Notes under the pieces: model-generated
Seen by the model: the letters and a program-made list of their open reading frames with translations, nothing else
Told to the model about the DNA's origin: nothing
Database searches by the model: none
Shown here: positions 30,001 to 36,718 of the stretch, one piece after another
Layout: each line of letters starts with the position of its first letter
How positions within the stretch are numbered: the first letter of the stretch is position 1
Program-made: the position numbers and the translations under genes
From: Henricia sp. BOLD:AAB3569
Taxonomy: Eukaryota; Echinodermata; Asteroidea; Spinulosida; Echinasteridae
Assembly (NCBI GenBank): GCA_037783545.1
Contig: JBBELK010000325.1
Span: 372,001 to 436,000 of the forward strand
DNA: 64,000 bases
Direction: 5' to 3'

Positions 30001-33000
30001 CGTAACATAATGCCTATCCAAACCAAAAACCAAAAACCACAGCACTTATCCAAACAGATCATAATTCAATAAAAGAATTCAATTTCAAAAACAGCGGTTA
30101 CACTGAAACTTTAATTCGTTCACATGTGACGAGGTCGACCTTTTAATATTGAAAACCGGACACGTTTTGGCGCGGTATCACACCATTTACCAAAATATGG
30201 GCTAGCTCTTCGAGAAAGATTTGATGCACAAACATGGAATCGGAATTGACGTTAGTGGTTTTTCCTCGCCTTTCATCTCTGGCGTCCCGAGTTCAGGGCG
30301 TGCATTTGAATTAGGTTTGCAGTCCCTACTTGACCACGTGGTTTTTTTCCCTCCCACTTCTAAACTGCATCTCCTTCTTCGTCACACCGTTGATGGGATA
30401 AAGGGCCTTGGTTGCTGAAGATGTCATGAAATTAACACTTCAACATGGACTCAAAGGGAGATTGATTACAATGGTGCTTATATATATATCCCCGTGTAAT
30501 AGTCATATGTGCTTCCATGCATTGTCACATGACAAACTGGACACAAGTAGGCCTATCAAAAGATATATAGAACGTAGCCAGAACCGCAAAAGTACACGTA
30601 CTTCATTGACTGAGTTGTAAATCAAGTTATGATTCCACACGGGAGCTTGGAGTGATTAAGAAGTCCCCAGCTGTGAAAGCCGTCCATATTGGAATCGTGA
30701 AAGAAGACGTAAATTGAACGGGTTCGTGGGGTTAATGCTATTAGGAAACGAGATTTTACATCAGGGAATTCTCGTATGAACATGAATGAACATTGCCAAA
30801 CTTCCCGGAGTCAAGGCGAAGGCCACTACGTTCCCCATTTCGTCAATACTGACACCTCGAACTTGAACTTGTGTCGTAATTTCCAAGACAAAATCTACCT
30901 CAAACACCGACAAAATAACTTGAAAAGATGTATCTCGTTGTTTAGGTTGAAGACGCTTAGGGTGTGCCAAGAGTCTCAGTTTGCCATCCATAATTCCGGG
31001 GAGGATTGCAATATATCCGTCTTAAAGTCTGAGACACATCATACGTCGTAACTGAATTTAGGTGTCCTAAGTTTTGTGTCTCAAGATATAAGTTATGGCA
31101 TGCACATGAATGTTTATTGCACGACAAAATCGGTCTAAGATGTCTTAGTTCTCACGTCTTAAGAGTTAAGATATCTTAACTTTCTTTATTGCAATCAACC
31201 CCTGGCCAAAAGCAATTTCTTTATGGCGTATATAAAACCCACAAGCTGTATGTTTGAATCCGCAGGTCGTGTCCATTGTACGTGTGCGCGCCCTTGGGCA
31301 AGGTAATTTGCCACAAATTGTATTCATAACATTCTTGCTCCTGCAGTATACCTGCAAGGATAGCAAAGGTGTTGTGTGTTTGATAAGCTCGTGAGTGCCT
31401 AACAGGCAGCTGGGACTGTATGCTCCCTATAGGGTGTTGAGACGATAACTCTAACCCATTGGTACTATGGAAAAACGTGTACAAATGCATAGTTCCGAGA
31501 TTGCCCAGTTAACCCCGCCCCTTAGATATTGTTGCTATGTGCTCACAAGCCATCGCAAAAAATGGCGACACAACGTACAAAGCAACGGGACTCGGCATGG
31601 AAAGCACAGATTCATTGGAGAAAACTCAAAAGTATTTATGTTTTAGGGTCGACAGTTACCGTAGCACACACTAATGCAGGGATGACATATATTCATAAAA
31701 ATGCACTTTCCTACCTTTGAACAGCGAATCGCCCGACATTGAAACCAAAATTCACCCGGTCACTGGCGCATACAACATACAAACTGTATGGGCAGAAAAT
31801 CGCGTGATTGTGTGATGATTGATTCACTTTTACCTATATGGGCGCCGTCTGATAGCTCTGCTGTGATTGGTCGGCGGGTTAGGCTTGATTGACAGGTCGG
31901 AACTATGCATTGGAGGATTTACCTGTACAAAGTCATTGCTGCGATTTAGGCCTAACGGAAACTTTCTGTTGCCTGCCACACGAATACAAGGATTCTTGTG
32001 GCACAAGGGAAATGTCCTTTCACGAGAAATGTCCCTTTTTTGGCGAAAATTGGCAGCCTCTGCTGCGGAGATAACACTGAATGTCCCAAAAGGGTTACGC
32101 ATTTTATTTGAACTAATACTTTATTGAAGCTGGTGAAAGTACACCATTCCGGTTGCGCCATGGTAGCCGCGGTAATGGCAGGCGGAGCATAGATTTCTCC
32201 AAAAATTCCTGGAATATTATTTTTCAAGCATTGGTCTTGGCATTTGAAATTTCCGCGCAAGATATACCCACGTGTATGCACGATGCCCACGCGCACCATT
32301 TTAATTCTTTCTGATGTGTTGCGCAAAGTTAAATTGCACTTTTATATATTTATTATAAAGAAACAGCACAAAGAATCAAAATTCTATGACCATGGCCATG
32401 ACATTAAAGAGATAATGATGCTTTAAGGCGCAGCTCCAGGTTGTAGCATTCTTTGCAATTCTTAGTTTGCATTTGTTACAATAGGCCTATATTGCCCTCT
32501 GGCAACATATTCTGACAATAATGCCTGATGGGGTTTGCCGATCAAATGTGCGCATGCTGTACGCAAGCGGGTCTTCGTAATTTCCCGCCTATACACAACA
32601 AACAAAACGGTTACATATCACAGGGCTTCCATAAACGACATTATTGTTCGTTTTCAAAAGGCTGCAATTTAGAAAATGCATATTCTGTTCCATACATTCC
32701 CATTGATAGGTTTCTTTTAACACTTTCATTCGCAAGCAATAAACCATGACACGTCATTTAAATCGGCCTGTAAATCGGTGTATTTCGTGAAGCGTTTCAG
32801 ACAGAATTTCCCATGATGGACAAAAGATTCGACCTTGGCCGTAACTGAGTGAATTCCCGCAGGAGACCTGCGCAAACGGACAGCGACAACTGTTGACAAA
32901 TATTTAGCTCCAGATTGAAATCATTGTCAATAAACCCTTCCTGCAAAACACTGCCATGTGGGCGCCAGCCGGGGACACTCACACGCGGTTAAAACAGATC

Positions 33001-36000
33001 AAGTGGGTAGATTATCAGGGATTTCGAAGATGATTTGTCTCCGCGTCTGGAGATGACAGGATTTGAAACATTCCCACTCCTGTTTGAAAAAGCAGGTGGG
33101 GGTTCAATACCCCGACACCAACTAGCTCCCGTGAGCACAAACCTCTCATTTGTAACGGAGTTGCAATGGCACTCCTCCATCCATGGCACTCCTCCATCCA
33201 TGGCACTCCTCCATCCATGGCACTCCTCCATCCATGGCACTCCTCCATCCATGGCACTCCTCCATCCATGGCACTCCTCCATCCATGGCACTCCTCCATC
33301 CATGGCACTCCTCCATCCATGACACTCCTCCATCCATGACACTCCTCCATCCATGACACTCCTCCATCCATGACACTCATCCATCCATGACACTCATCCA
33401 TCCATGACACTCATCCATCCATGGCACTCATCCATCCATGGCACTCATCCATCCATGACACTCATCCATCCATGACACTCATCCATCCATGACACTCATC
33501 CATCCATGGCACTCATCCATCCATGGCACTCATCCATCCATGGCACTCATCCATCCATGACACTCATCCATCCATGACACTCATCCATCCATGACACTCA
33601 TCCATCCATGACACTCATCCATCCATGACACTCATCCATCCATGACACTCATCCATCCATGACACTCATCCATCCATGACACTCATCCATCCATGACACT
33701 CATCCATCCATGACACTCATCCATCCATGACACTCATCCATCCATGACACTCATCCATCCATGACACTCATCCATCCATGACACTCATCCATCCATGACA
33801 CTCATCCATCCATGACACTCCTCCATCCATGACACTCCTCCATCCATGACACTCCTCCATCCATGACACTCCTCCATCCATGACACTCATCCATCCATGA
33901 CACTCATCCATCCATGACACTCATCCATCCATGACACTCATCCATCCATGACACTCATCCATCCATGACACTCATCCATCCATGACACTCATCCATCCAT
34001 GACACTCATCCATCCATGACACTCATCCATCCATGACACTCATCCATCCATGACACTCATCCATCCATGACACTCATCCATCCATGACACTCATCCATCC
34101 ATGACACTCATCCATCCATGACACTCATCCATCCATGACACTCCTCCATCCATGACACTCATCCATCCATGACACTCATCCATCCATGACACTCATCCAT
34201 CCATGACACTCATCCATCCTCCAAAATCAATTTTAAGCAATGTTCTGACATAAAGTACCATCTTCTGAAAGAACTGACGCAATAGGCCCACATCGATCGT
34301 TTGAAGAAGTATACACGTCCTGTGTAGTACTTATATTTAAAAAAAAAAAGAAGAAGATATATATTCGCATTATAGGCCTATATCTTCGATTCTTGGGGAA
34401 AAACACAGTCCGATGCGTGAATATGTACACTGCATGCCCAGAGGGCAGCGTAAGAAAATATTCTTGATATCAGGTATATACGGGGGGGTGCATGGGGGAG
34501 GCAGATTGTACCATTTTAGACTTATTTCAAGTCTGAGATCGCGCATACTTCATAAATTTATGATTATACCTTACGAAACTATAGCAGATTCAGTTTCATT
34601 TTGGCGAACAAGTAACTTGTAACAGTGAATTGTAACAGTATTTGCAACAATTCCTCAACGCGATACTATATTCGGTATTTTAGCATCGAGATGCATGTTA
34701 TACCGACCCAATTCATTAAACTGCCGATGCAAAAAGATCTGCTATGCCCTAAAAGTTTTACGCGCGCATGCATGGACTAATGAGACTGCCATGGTGTCCA
34801 CGTGTTTTCAATCACCATAATCAACTCGACCCGTGAATCCAATACAATGCCGTCAAACTAGCAAGATCAGAGCCCAAATTGGTGTCAAAATCCTGACCAA
34901 AGTGTGTCGATGACTGCGGTCACATTTATTTGTTCACTTTCTGCAAGTGGTTTAATGAAACGGGTAATCGACAACCCGGGATCTGAGTAGTTTTTAACGA
35001 GGTCCTTTGAGAGCGCTGCAGGGGCGAACACCTCGGGCAAATCGGGAACATTTTATTGCAAACCGTTCGGGAGTCAACTACAAATTTCCTTCCGAGAACC
35101 AACGTGTAACTGTTTGTGGACAATTTGTGACAATTACATAGGCCTATAAACTATGGAATTACCTAACATAACAATTTAATATTTTGGTAACTGATAACGC
35201 ACACTGGGCACCATGAGAGATCGTGGTCAGCAATTACTGCTGACCATCGATCTACTATGTCACGCGCCTCAAGGATACGCATAACTCGCACGCACATCGT
35301 CCCACCAATAAAATGCTTTCGACTTCCAAAATGGCGCATGATAAGCCTACACGTGGTTATGGGATCAATAGGCTACGCGATTCTTTTACGATGAGGCTGT
35401 TTTTTGTTTGTTTTTTTTAAAATTAAAATGGTGGAAATCAATGTTTGAGGTATGTGTTTAGCCTGCTTTGTGTCGATCGAATTAATAGAATACATTCTCA
35501 ATTTCTAACCGCTATTAAACTTGGAAATGCTCTTAGGTATAAGACATGGACAGACCACCCAGAGACAGGAACATACTATGCTGGCCTATACAGACCTGTT
35601 GAGAAACCCCGGTGCGTTACGTCTGATGTCAAGACTGATTTCAAGAGACACGTGTTGTGCGTTGCAGTCTCACTTAAAGTTTGGTGACGTGCCAATGTTA
35701 AAGTCAAATGACTCACCGCGAAATAGAAGAATTGTCTACTTTTAGGGATTTGCCAGGGAGATCCCGAAATTTGCCAGGGCCTCCAAAAATTATAAAAATC
35801 CCGGGAGATTTTGGTAAAGTAGGAGAAAATGCATTCATGTTACACTATCGCGGAAAAATCACACTGTTCCATTGGTTTGTACACAAACTGGTTTGCCGCT
35901 TGTGCGCGGCCTATCGCGACGCGCAAAACGTTTTGAGCTGGGTCAAAGTTCAAAATTGTTGAACTTTGACCGCGGTGTGCTGACCTTTCCAACGCGCAGC

Positions 36001-36718
36001 CAATGAGGTATCAGAGAAGCCCCAAGATACCAGAACTGGAATTTTCTATTTTGGAAAGATCGGCGATGGGGGCTCATTCAATGCGGTGAGCGCAGCGCGA
36101 AAGTGTGATTTTTTCCGCGATAGTGTGTATCCGCCTTTAATATCAAGATGTCTCTTTCTCTCGGTATATATAGCATGTAAAGGGTTTTTGTTTCACAAGG
36201 TCTTGTAATTATTGTGCATTTTGTAATTTCGTGCATGTGATTCTGTAAGTCAAGCGGATGCTATTCATGTTGAGAATACCTACACTATGGCTCCAATATG
36301 TTGAGAATTATCTAAAGAAATAGAAACACAAAAGCAAACCCCCGTACCATTCACACAGTGTCGCGACCGATCGCCAATTTGGGCTTTCACTGCGCAACTA
36401 ACACGAAAAACGCCGGACGCGGGTAACAACTTGTAAAATCAGTGCGAATCCACTTTCACATAACGGTAAAGTTAAAGGCACAGGCTCGTCAGCAATGCGC
36501 GCGCCAAATTCGTGCCACGAAATACGCATCTCCGTGTAGCAATAAGGCATGGAGCTGCGTATTTCGTGGGACGAATTTGGCGCGTGCGCAATGCTGACGA
36601 GCCTGTGCATTTAAAGCCCATTGGTCCTTACCTGTCGATATTTGTTCTGGCTATCTAGCGCGCCCGATGACGTCATACATGCAAATACTAAGAGAATGCT
36701 GATGGTCTGGAACGCCAT
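1..36718 (-). CDS. ADAMTS-like secreted matrix protein (ADAMTSL4/THSD4-like), partial at 3' end
   Basis: Seen: six minus-strand coding exons at 36632-36718, 25682-25748, 25435-25534, 23274-23407, 289-490 and 1-75. The last five join in frame with phases 0, 1, 0 and 1. They give, in order, the end of a TSP1 repeat (HCVGLYKQYKLCNSE), an ADAMTS Cys-rich region (DFRQEQC, NNVPFMGKLYQW, CELNC, DGTPC, CVDGMCK, GCDGILGSG, DKCGVCGG) and the start of the spacer (SGVF, ITIPTGA, INITE). Known: ADAMTSL proteins are secreted, lack the protease domain, and bind fibrillin microfibrils and other matrix. The YKLCN and NNxPFMGxxYxW wording is closest to THSD4/ADAMTSL4 as I remember them. Inferred: no metalloprotease exons are expected, which fits the signal peptide sitting one step upstream. 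The exon for the body of the first TSP1 repeat was not found in the 10.9 kb between 25749 and 36631, so assigning the 36.7 kb exon to this gene is likely but unproven. The 3' part lies outside the window. Confidence 0.85.
217..263 (+). mobile_element. hAT-like element end fragment (same family as 17126-17704)
   Basis: Starts TAGGGATGAGAATTTACTG and continues into TTAATTCAGAAACCGG, matching the left end of the element at 17126. It lies inside the 213 bp ADAMTSL intron, about 20 bp from the donor at 283-288. Confidence 0.6.
289..490 (-). CDS. ADAMTSL exon: end of Cys-rich region and start of spacer
   Basis: A 202 bp exon between a TTTCTGCAG acceptor and a GTAAGA donor. It encodes TIGCDGILGSGLKLDKCGVC, then GGSNTQCE, then spacer residues SGVFTSNLGHGYRKMITIPT and GAMFINITE. 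The GCDxxLGS and DKCGVCGG motifs are diagnostic. Phase 0 in, phase 1 out. It joins in frame to the exon at 23274-23407 and, as an alternative, to the signal-peptide exon at 14552-14683. Confidence 0.92.
783..944 (+). mobile_element. Foldback MITE, GCAGCCGATTTCACGA family, copy 1
   Basis: Begins GCAGCCGATTTCACGA and ends TCGTGAAATCGGCTGC, exact inverted ends of 16 bp. The interior is GC-rich with repeated TGCGCAAC words. A second copy, with an insertion, lies at 48331-48607. Confidence 0.7.
1362..1665 (+). mobile_element. Dispersed TTAA-type repeat, copy 1
   Basis: Shares long blocks with 17797-18118: TGAGATTTTGATACCATAT, then CTTTTGCTTCCACATCCAAA, then TTTCCTGTTTTCTTCCCAT. It starts near AATTAAAAGAGCATGTCCAC; the right end of the other copy reads GAACACGCTCCTTTAA, suggesting TTAA-flanked ends. 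Confidence 0.55.
1664..1862 (+). repeat. Purine-rich (GGGAAG)n tract
   Basis: About 200 bp almost entirely G and A on the plus strand, built on GGGAAGG words. Frames through it are open only because of composition. Confidence 0.9.
2460..2585 (+). repeat. Dispersed repeat, copy 1
   Basis: Blocks such as TCATGTTTCC, GGCATTATCATGT and GGTATTTATAC recur in order at 23440-23550, just upstream of the ADAMTSL exon at 23274-23407. Confidence 0.5.
3522..3562 (+). repeat. 13 bp tandem repeat, three copies
   Basis: Three adjacent units of TGTCATTGTACAC. Confidence 0.85.
3744..3850 (+). repeat. Fragment of the GGGGCYGTYCAAAG repeat family
   Basis: AGGGGCTGTTCAAAGTTGTC then AACATTTTCACGG, related to both ends of 39748-39955 and to 22880-22990. 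Confidence 0.45.
4674..5105 (+). repeat. CpG-dense degenerate minisatellite (TGCGCGCTCTCCC)
   Basis: About 430 bp of variants of CTGCGCGCTCTCGCGCTCTC shading into TGCGCGCTTTCTGC. All six frames are nearly open because stop codons cannot form in this composition. The region is extremely rich in alternating CG/GC steps. Confidence 0.9.
5155..5215 (-). mobile_element. tRNA-derived SINE fragment
   Basis: On the minus strand it contains a B-box-like CTGGTTCGAATCC. No A box is seen, so this is a fragment. Confidence 0.45.
5220..6760. other. Intron sequence without recognised features
   Basis: Ordinary AT-rich intron. One minus-strand AG-exon-GTAAGT-like segment near 5724-5779 was seen but has no supporting frame or homology. 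Confidence 0.5.
6762..6831 (+). repeat. 16 bp tandem repeat, about 4.4 copies
   Basis: Units of GACAATGTTAACTTGG in exact tandem. Confidence 0.9.
7814..8097 (+). mobile_element. Dispersed TTAA-type repeat with AAGAATGTTGGTAAA start, copy 1
   Basis: Shares the order AGAATGTTGGTAAA, then GTTTGTTACCATTGCTATCA, then TTTTTCTTGTCAACTCATGA, then CATTGCAAATGATACAA and GGGCCTTTAA with copies at 16390-16985 and 51590-51873. Confidence 0.65.
8304..8552 (+). mobile_element. Foldback MITE with arms of about 75 bp
   Basis: Left arm ACACTCCTTTCGCAGTGG through CACCCAACCACTGCTCAAC to GAAATCCTGC; the right arm repeats it in reverse. Middle of about 90 bp. No coding content. Confidence 0.75.
8751..9053 (+). 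other. Unrecognised 100-codon open frame
   Basis: Open frame in the large ADAMTSL intron with ordinary composition and a C-x2-C near its end. No domain recognised, and no clear acceptor or partner exon. Probably non-coding. Confidence 0.1.
9175..9528 (+). mobile_element. MITE with TGTTCCCATTGGACTT ends
   Basis: Left end TGTTCCCATTGGACTTT; right end AAAGTCCAATGGGAACA. A third CCCATTGGACTT word sits near the middle (9348) and a fourth near 9477, suggesting a nested or duplicated end. Confidence 0.65.
10440..10680 (+). repeat. CCCGGGGCGAG-type repeat fragment
   Basis: Contains CCCGGGGCGAG words and AGTGTGAAAAGG, as in 15590-16032. Probably an eroded non-autonomous element of the same family. 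Confidence 0.5.
10681..12300. other. Intron sequence without recognised gene
   Basis: AT-rich part of the ADAMTSL intron. No exon-like conserved segment and no clear inverted repeat noticed. Confidence 0.5.
12310..12562 (+). mobile_element. Eroded element with AGTGTGAAAAGGC end
   Basis: Repeated CTACACGGGTC and ACACGTGTCG words, ending in TAGTGTGAAAAGGC. The terminal word is shared with 15590-16032 and resembles the GGCCTATTCACACTG end of the Harbinger-type element at 37947. Confidence 0.5.
13042..13855 (+). mobile_element. T2-like TTAA DNA transposon derivative
   Basis: Flanked by TTAA on both sides (13038-13041 and 13856-13859). Inverted ends are AGGAACACGTTGCCTTC and GAAGGCAACGTGTTCCT. 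The TTAAAGGRR start is the hallmark of the T2 superfamily first described from Xenopus. The 814 bp interior holds a (CA)n run at 13377-13397, a perfect hairpin at 13639-13686 and a short ATG frame at 13414-13478 ending in a splice-donor-like GTAAGA. Confidence 0.85.
13639..13686. other. Perfect 22 bp-arm hairpin
   Basis: Arms at 13639-13660 and 13665-13686 are exact reverse complements (one arm begins CTCCGCCATTTATGGGAG) with a 4-base loop, inside the element at 13042. Confidence 0.9.
14391..14425 (+). repeat. 10 bp tandem repeat, about 3.5 copies
   Basis: Units of TGCATGCTGG. Confidence 0.8.
14552..14683 (-). CDS. Signal-peptide exon inside the large ADAMTSL intron (alternative first exon or nested gene)
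   Basis: Seen: an ATG at 14683 (minus strand) opens 44 codons ending at ACG before a GTAAGC donor, phase 0. The peptide starts MTKWMHLAIPVLSLMCLWMV and has a clear hydrophobic core, a likely cleavage near VSA/F, and a short polar tail rich in Gln, Pro and Arg. A minimal upstream ATG-TAA lies just before the start. A CCAAT-rich, promoter-like segment lies about 600 bp upstream. Inferred: because the exon is phase 0, it can splice in frame to the ADAMTSL exon at 490, giving a short secreted isoform without the first TSP1 repeat. Mammalian THSD4/ADAMTSL6 is known to have long and short forms. It could instead start an unrelated nested gene; no other exon of such a gene was found between 491 and 14550. 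Confidence 0.45.
15300..15385 (-). promoter_or_regulatory. CCAAT-rich, promoter-like segment upstream of the 14.6 kb signal-peptide exon
   Basis: Three CCAAT boxes in mixed orientation lie at about 15312, 15348 and 15375, with a GC-rich box (CCGCCCGCC) at 15306. The spacing is promoter-like and no repeat was recognised here. No convincing TATA box was placed. Function is inferred from position only. Confidence 0.3.
15590..16032 (+). mobile_element. Non-autonomous element built of CAACCCGGGGCGAG repeats
   Basis: Many direct and inverted copies of TCAACCCGGGGCGAGCG and CAACCCGCGT words, ending CAAGTGTGAAAAGGCC. Reverse complemented, that end reads GGCCTTTTCACACTTG, like Harbinger-type ends. 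The left boundary is unclear. Confidence 0.55.
16252..16322 (+). mobile_element. TTAA foldback MITE (AGGCACAGGCTCG family), short copy
   Basis: TTAA flanks at 16248 and 16323. The 71 bp element is AGGCACAGGCTCGTCAGC through to GCTGACGAGCCTGTGCCT; most of the right arm is deleted. Other copies: 29365, 36476, 59339. Confidence 0.85.
16390..16985 (+). mobile_element. Dispersed TTAA-type repeat, copy 2, interrupted by an insertion
   Basis: Same block order as 7814-8097 (AATGTTGATAAACT, GTTTGTTACCATTGCTAT, TTTTCCTTGTCAACTTGTGA, GGGGCTTTA). It is split by the element at 16690-16920. Confidence 0.6.
16690..16920 (+). mobile_element. MITE with GATCACGTTC ends inserted in the repeat at 16390
   Basis: Inverted ends GATCACGTTC and GAACGTGATC, flanked by AATT on both sides. 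The interior is GC-richer, with many CGCGTG words, unlike the AT-rich host repeat. Removing it restores the repeat's block order. Confidence 0.65.
17126..17704 (+). mobile_element. hAT-like non-autonomous element with perfect 8 bp target duplication
   Basis: Flanked by TTCTCCAG at 17118-17125 and 17705-17712. Ends TAGGGATGGGAATTTACGG and GGTTAAACGTCATATCCCTA. The interior holds an inverted repeat of CCGTCTCCATCCCTGGCTCC type (about 17185 against 17385). No transposase frame. Confidence 0.8.
17797..18118 (+). mobile_element. Dispersed TTAA-type repeat, copy 2
   Basis: Same blocks as 1362-1665. The right end reads CTGAACACGCTCCTTTAA; its reverse complement starts TTAAAGGAGCGTGTTCAG, another T2-like end. 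Confidence 0.6.
18120..21470. other. Intron sequence without recognised gene
   Basis: AT-rich ADAMTSL intron. Contains the unexplained open frames at 19572-19940 and a C-rich run near 20320-20460. No convincing exons. Confidence 0.5.
19572..19940 (+). other. Unrecognised 122-codon open frame overlapping a 107-codon frame
   Basis: Two overlapping plus-strand frames and one long minus-strand frame are open between 19503 and 19940. None resembles a family I know and no splice framework was evident. Probably chance or a decayed repeat. Confidence 0.1.
21482..21592 (-). mobile_element. tRNA-derived SINE
   Basis: Minus strand reads TGGTGTAGTGGGTACACAG (A-box region), then GGGTTCGAGTCCCACT (B box), then TGTGTCCCTGGGCAAGGC. 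The pol III boxes are in the right order and spacing. The CCTGGGCAAGGC tail word is common in SINEs of marine animals. Confidence 0.75.
21640..21760 (+). repeat. Dispersed repeat with TTCTTGACACTAGTAACT
   Basis: Shares TTCTTGACACTrGTAACT and TGTGTG / GTTCCCrTCATTyGGGCGC blocks with 63405-63540. Confidence 0.5.
21760..22880. other. Intron sequence without recognised features
   Basis: AT-rich, no conserved exon or clear inverted repeat noticed on either strand. Confidence 0.5.
22880..22990 (+). repeat. GGGGCYGTYCAAAG family fragment with long G run
   Basis: GGTGCCGTCCAAAGTCAACA then TTTTCAC, followed by about 14 consecutive G and further G blocks. The G runs could form a quadruplex. Confidence 0.5.
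23274..23407 (-). CDS. ADAMTSL exon: Cys-rich region, middle
   Basis: A 134 bp exon between a TTTGCAG acceptor and a GTAAGT donor. It encodes EPNLCELNCKGVGVHFFAK, then a stretch with KVVDGTPC, ICVDGMCK. C-E-L-N-C and V-x-D-G-T-x-C are conserved across ADAMTS-like Cys-rich domains. Phase 1 in, phase 0 out. The next coding exon lies 22.8 kb away at 490. Confidence 0.9.
23440..23550 (+). repeat. Dispersed repeat, copy 2
   Basis: Matches 2460-2585 in block order (ATCATGTTTCCTAACCAA, GGCATTATCATGTAAT, GGTATTTATACC). It starts some 30 bp from the acceptor of the 23274-23407 exon. Confidence 0.5.
23895..24753 (+). mobile_element. Inverted-repeat element with ATGGGTAATTCCC ends
   Basis: Left ATGGGTAATTCCCAAATAGG then GGTCCAAAA; right TTTTGGACCCCTAATTTTGG then GAATTACCCAT. 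About 30 bp of nearly perfect inverted ends. It contains the TTAA element at 24282. Confidence 0.75.
24282..24534 (+). mobile_element. TTAA MITE nested inside the 23895 element
   Basis: TTAA on both sides (24278 and 24535). Ends GATGTACTTCCCACT and AAGTGGGAAGTATATC. The middle is GC-rich with GCGCGCGCGC. Confidence 0.7.
25435..25534 (-). CDS. ADAMTSL exon: start of Cys-rich region
   Basis: A 100 bp exon (acceptor CCAAAG, donor GTGGGT) encoding LCPTNKDFRQEQCESHNN followed by VPFMGKLYQWKTIQK. The DFRxxQC and NNxPFxGxxYxW motifs are hallmarks of the ADAMTS/ADAMTSL Cys-rich domain. It ends one base into a Glu codon that the 23274-23407 exon completes. The intron to the upstream exon is 147 bp. 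Confidence 0.88.
25682..25748 (-). CDS. ADAMTSL exon: end of first TSP1 repeat
   Basis: A 67 bp exon between a CAG acceptor and a GTAAGC donor. It encodes GKLRESTHCVGLYKQYKL then CNSE. The pattern C-V-G-x-Y-K-x-Y-K-x-C-N matches the last third of the first TSP1 repeat in ADAMTS-like proteins. It starts one base into a codon and ends at phase 0, which fits the next exon. Confidence 0.82.
26601..27114 (+). mobile_element. MITE with AATGCATAGTTCCGA ends, copy 1
   Basis: Left CTGAAGCACGCACCAATT then AAATGCATAGTTCCGA; right TCGGAACTATGCATTGG then TGGCGTGCTTCAG. Interior blocks match 31484-31913. Confidence 0.7.
27669..27812 (+). mobile_element. Foldback MITE with TATAGACCGTATCGAATAG ends
   Basis: Left arm TATAGACCGTATCGAATAGC then CGCCATCTTGTAGGGCA; right arm TGCCCTACCAGATGGCAGC then GTTCGATATGGTCTATA. 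144 bp. Confidence 0.75.
28312..28339 (+). repeat. Interstitial telomere-type repeat (CCCTAA)n
   Basis: About four units of CCCTAA, the complement of the animal telomere repeat TTAGGG, just before a pyrimidine run. Confidence 0.8.
28487..28838 (+). repeat. Tandem array of a 118-124 bp unit, three copies
   Basis: Units start near 28487, 28605 and 28729 and share CTGCTCCTCATAAGAC, GAGCCGC and ATCCTCCACACG blocks and AGCCCCAGTT ends. Confidence 0.85.
29365..29497 (+). mobile_element. TTAA foldback MITE (AGGCACAGGCTCG family), full-size copy
   Basis: Preceded by TTAA at 29361. Arms AGGCACAGGCTCGTCAGC through AATACGCAGCT and the reverse complement, ending GAGCCTGTGCCT. The right TTAA has mutated. 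Confidence 0.85.
29500..31240. other. Intron sequence without recognised gene
   Basis: Searched on the minus strand for the missing TSP1 exon (W-x-x-W-S, C-S-x-x-C-G-G motifs); none found. Open frames at 30761-31051 on both strands look like chance. Confidence 0.45.
31240..31335 (+). mobile_element. Probable tRNA-derived SINE remnant
   Basis: B-box-like GTTTGAATCC near 31252 followed by CGCCCTTGGGCAAGGTAA, the same tail word as in the SINE at 21482, in plus orientation. The A box is not clear. Confidence 0.4.
31484..31913 (+). mobile_element. MITE with AATGCATAGTTCCGA ends, copy 2
   Basis: Ends AATGCATAGTTCCGA and TCGGAACTATGCATT. Interior shares GCCCAGTTAACCCCGCCCC, AAAGCACAGATTCATTG and GTGATTGGTCGGCGGGTT with 26601-27114. 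Confidence 0.7.
33168..34218 (+). repeat. 17 bp minisatellite, about 62 units
   Basis: Tandem ACTCATCCATCCATGAC and variants (ACTCCTCCATCCATGGC). Two positions vary in blocks along the array: CTCC or CTCA, and GGC or GAC. Lies in the ADAMTSL intron. Frames through it are open on composition only. Confidence 0.95.
34219..36470. other. Intron sequence without recognised gene
   Basis: Between the minisatellite and the foldback next to the 36.7 kb exon. No TSP1-like exon or other conserved segment seen. Confidence 0.45.
36476..36610 (+). mobile_element. TTAA foldback MITE (AGGCACAGGCTCG family) next to the signal-peptide exon
   Basis: TTAA at 36472 and 36611. Arms AGGCACAGGCTCGTCAGC and GCTGACGAGCCTGTGC. 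It ends 21 bp from the donor-side edge of the 36632-36718 exon. Confidence 0.85.
36632..36718 (-). CDS. Signal-peptide first coding exon, probably of the ADAMTSL gene
   Basis: Seen: an ATG at 36718 opens 29 codons ending in CAG before a consensus GTAAGG donor, phase 0. The peptide has a hydrophobic core (ISILLVFACM) and a likely cleavage site near SSGA/LDSQ, a typical secretory signal. The same exon may start at an AG near 36761 (a pyrimidine-rich stretch then CAG), which would leave a short 5' UTR and an upstream non-coding exon. An upstream ATG in another frame overlaps the main start. A foldback element ends 21 bp past the donor. The link to the Cys-rich exons is inferred from strand, order and the need for a signal peptide; another secreted-protein gene is possible. 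Confidence 0.6.

Noticed and set aside
32989-33410. Minus-strand frames reading (CHGWRSVMDGGVSWMEE)n
   Set aside because: They are the 17 bp minisatellite translated in three frames.
36398-36610. Minus-strand frame ending in IADEPVPL, also seen at 59162-59558
   Set aside because: The shared peptide is the translation of the AGGCACAGGCTCG foldback, not a protein family.
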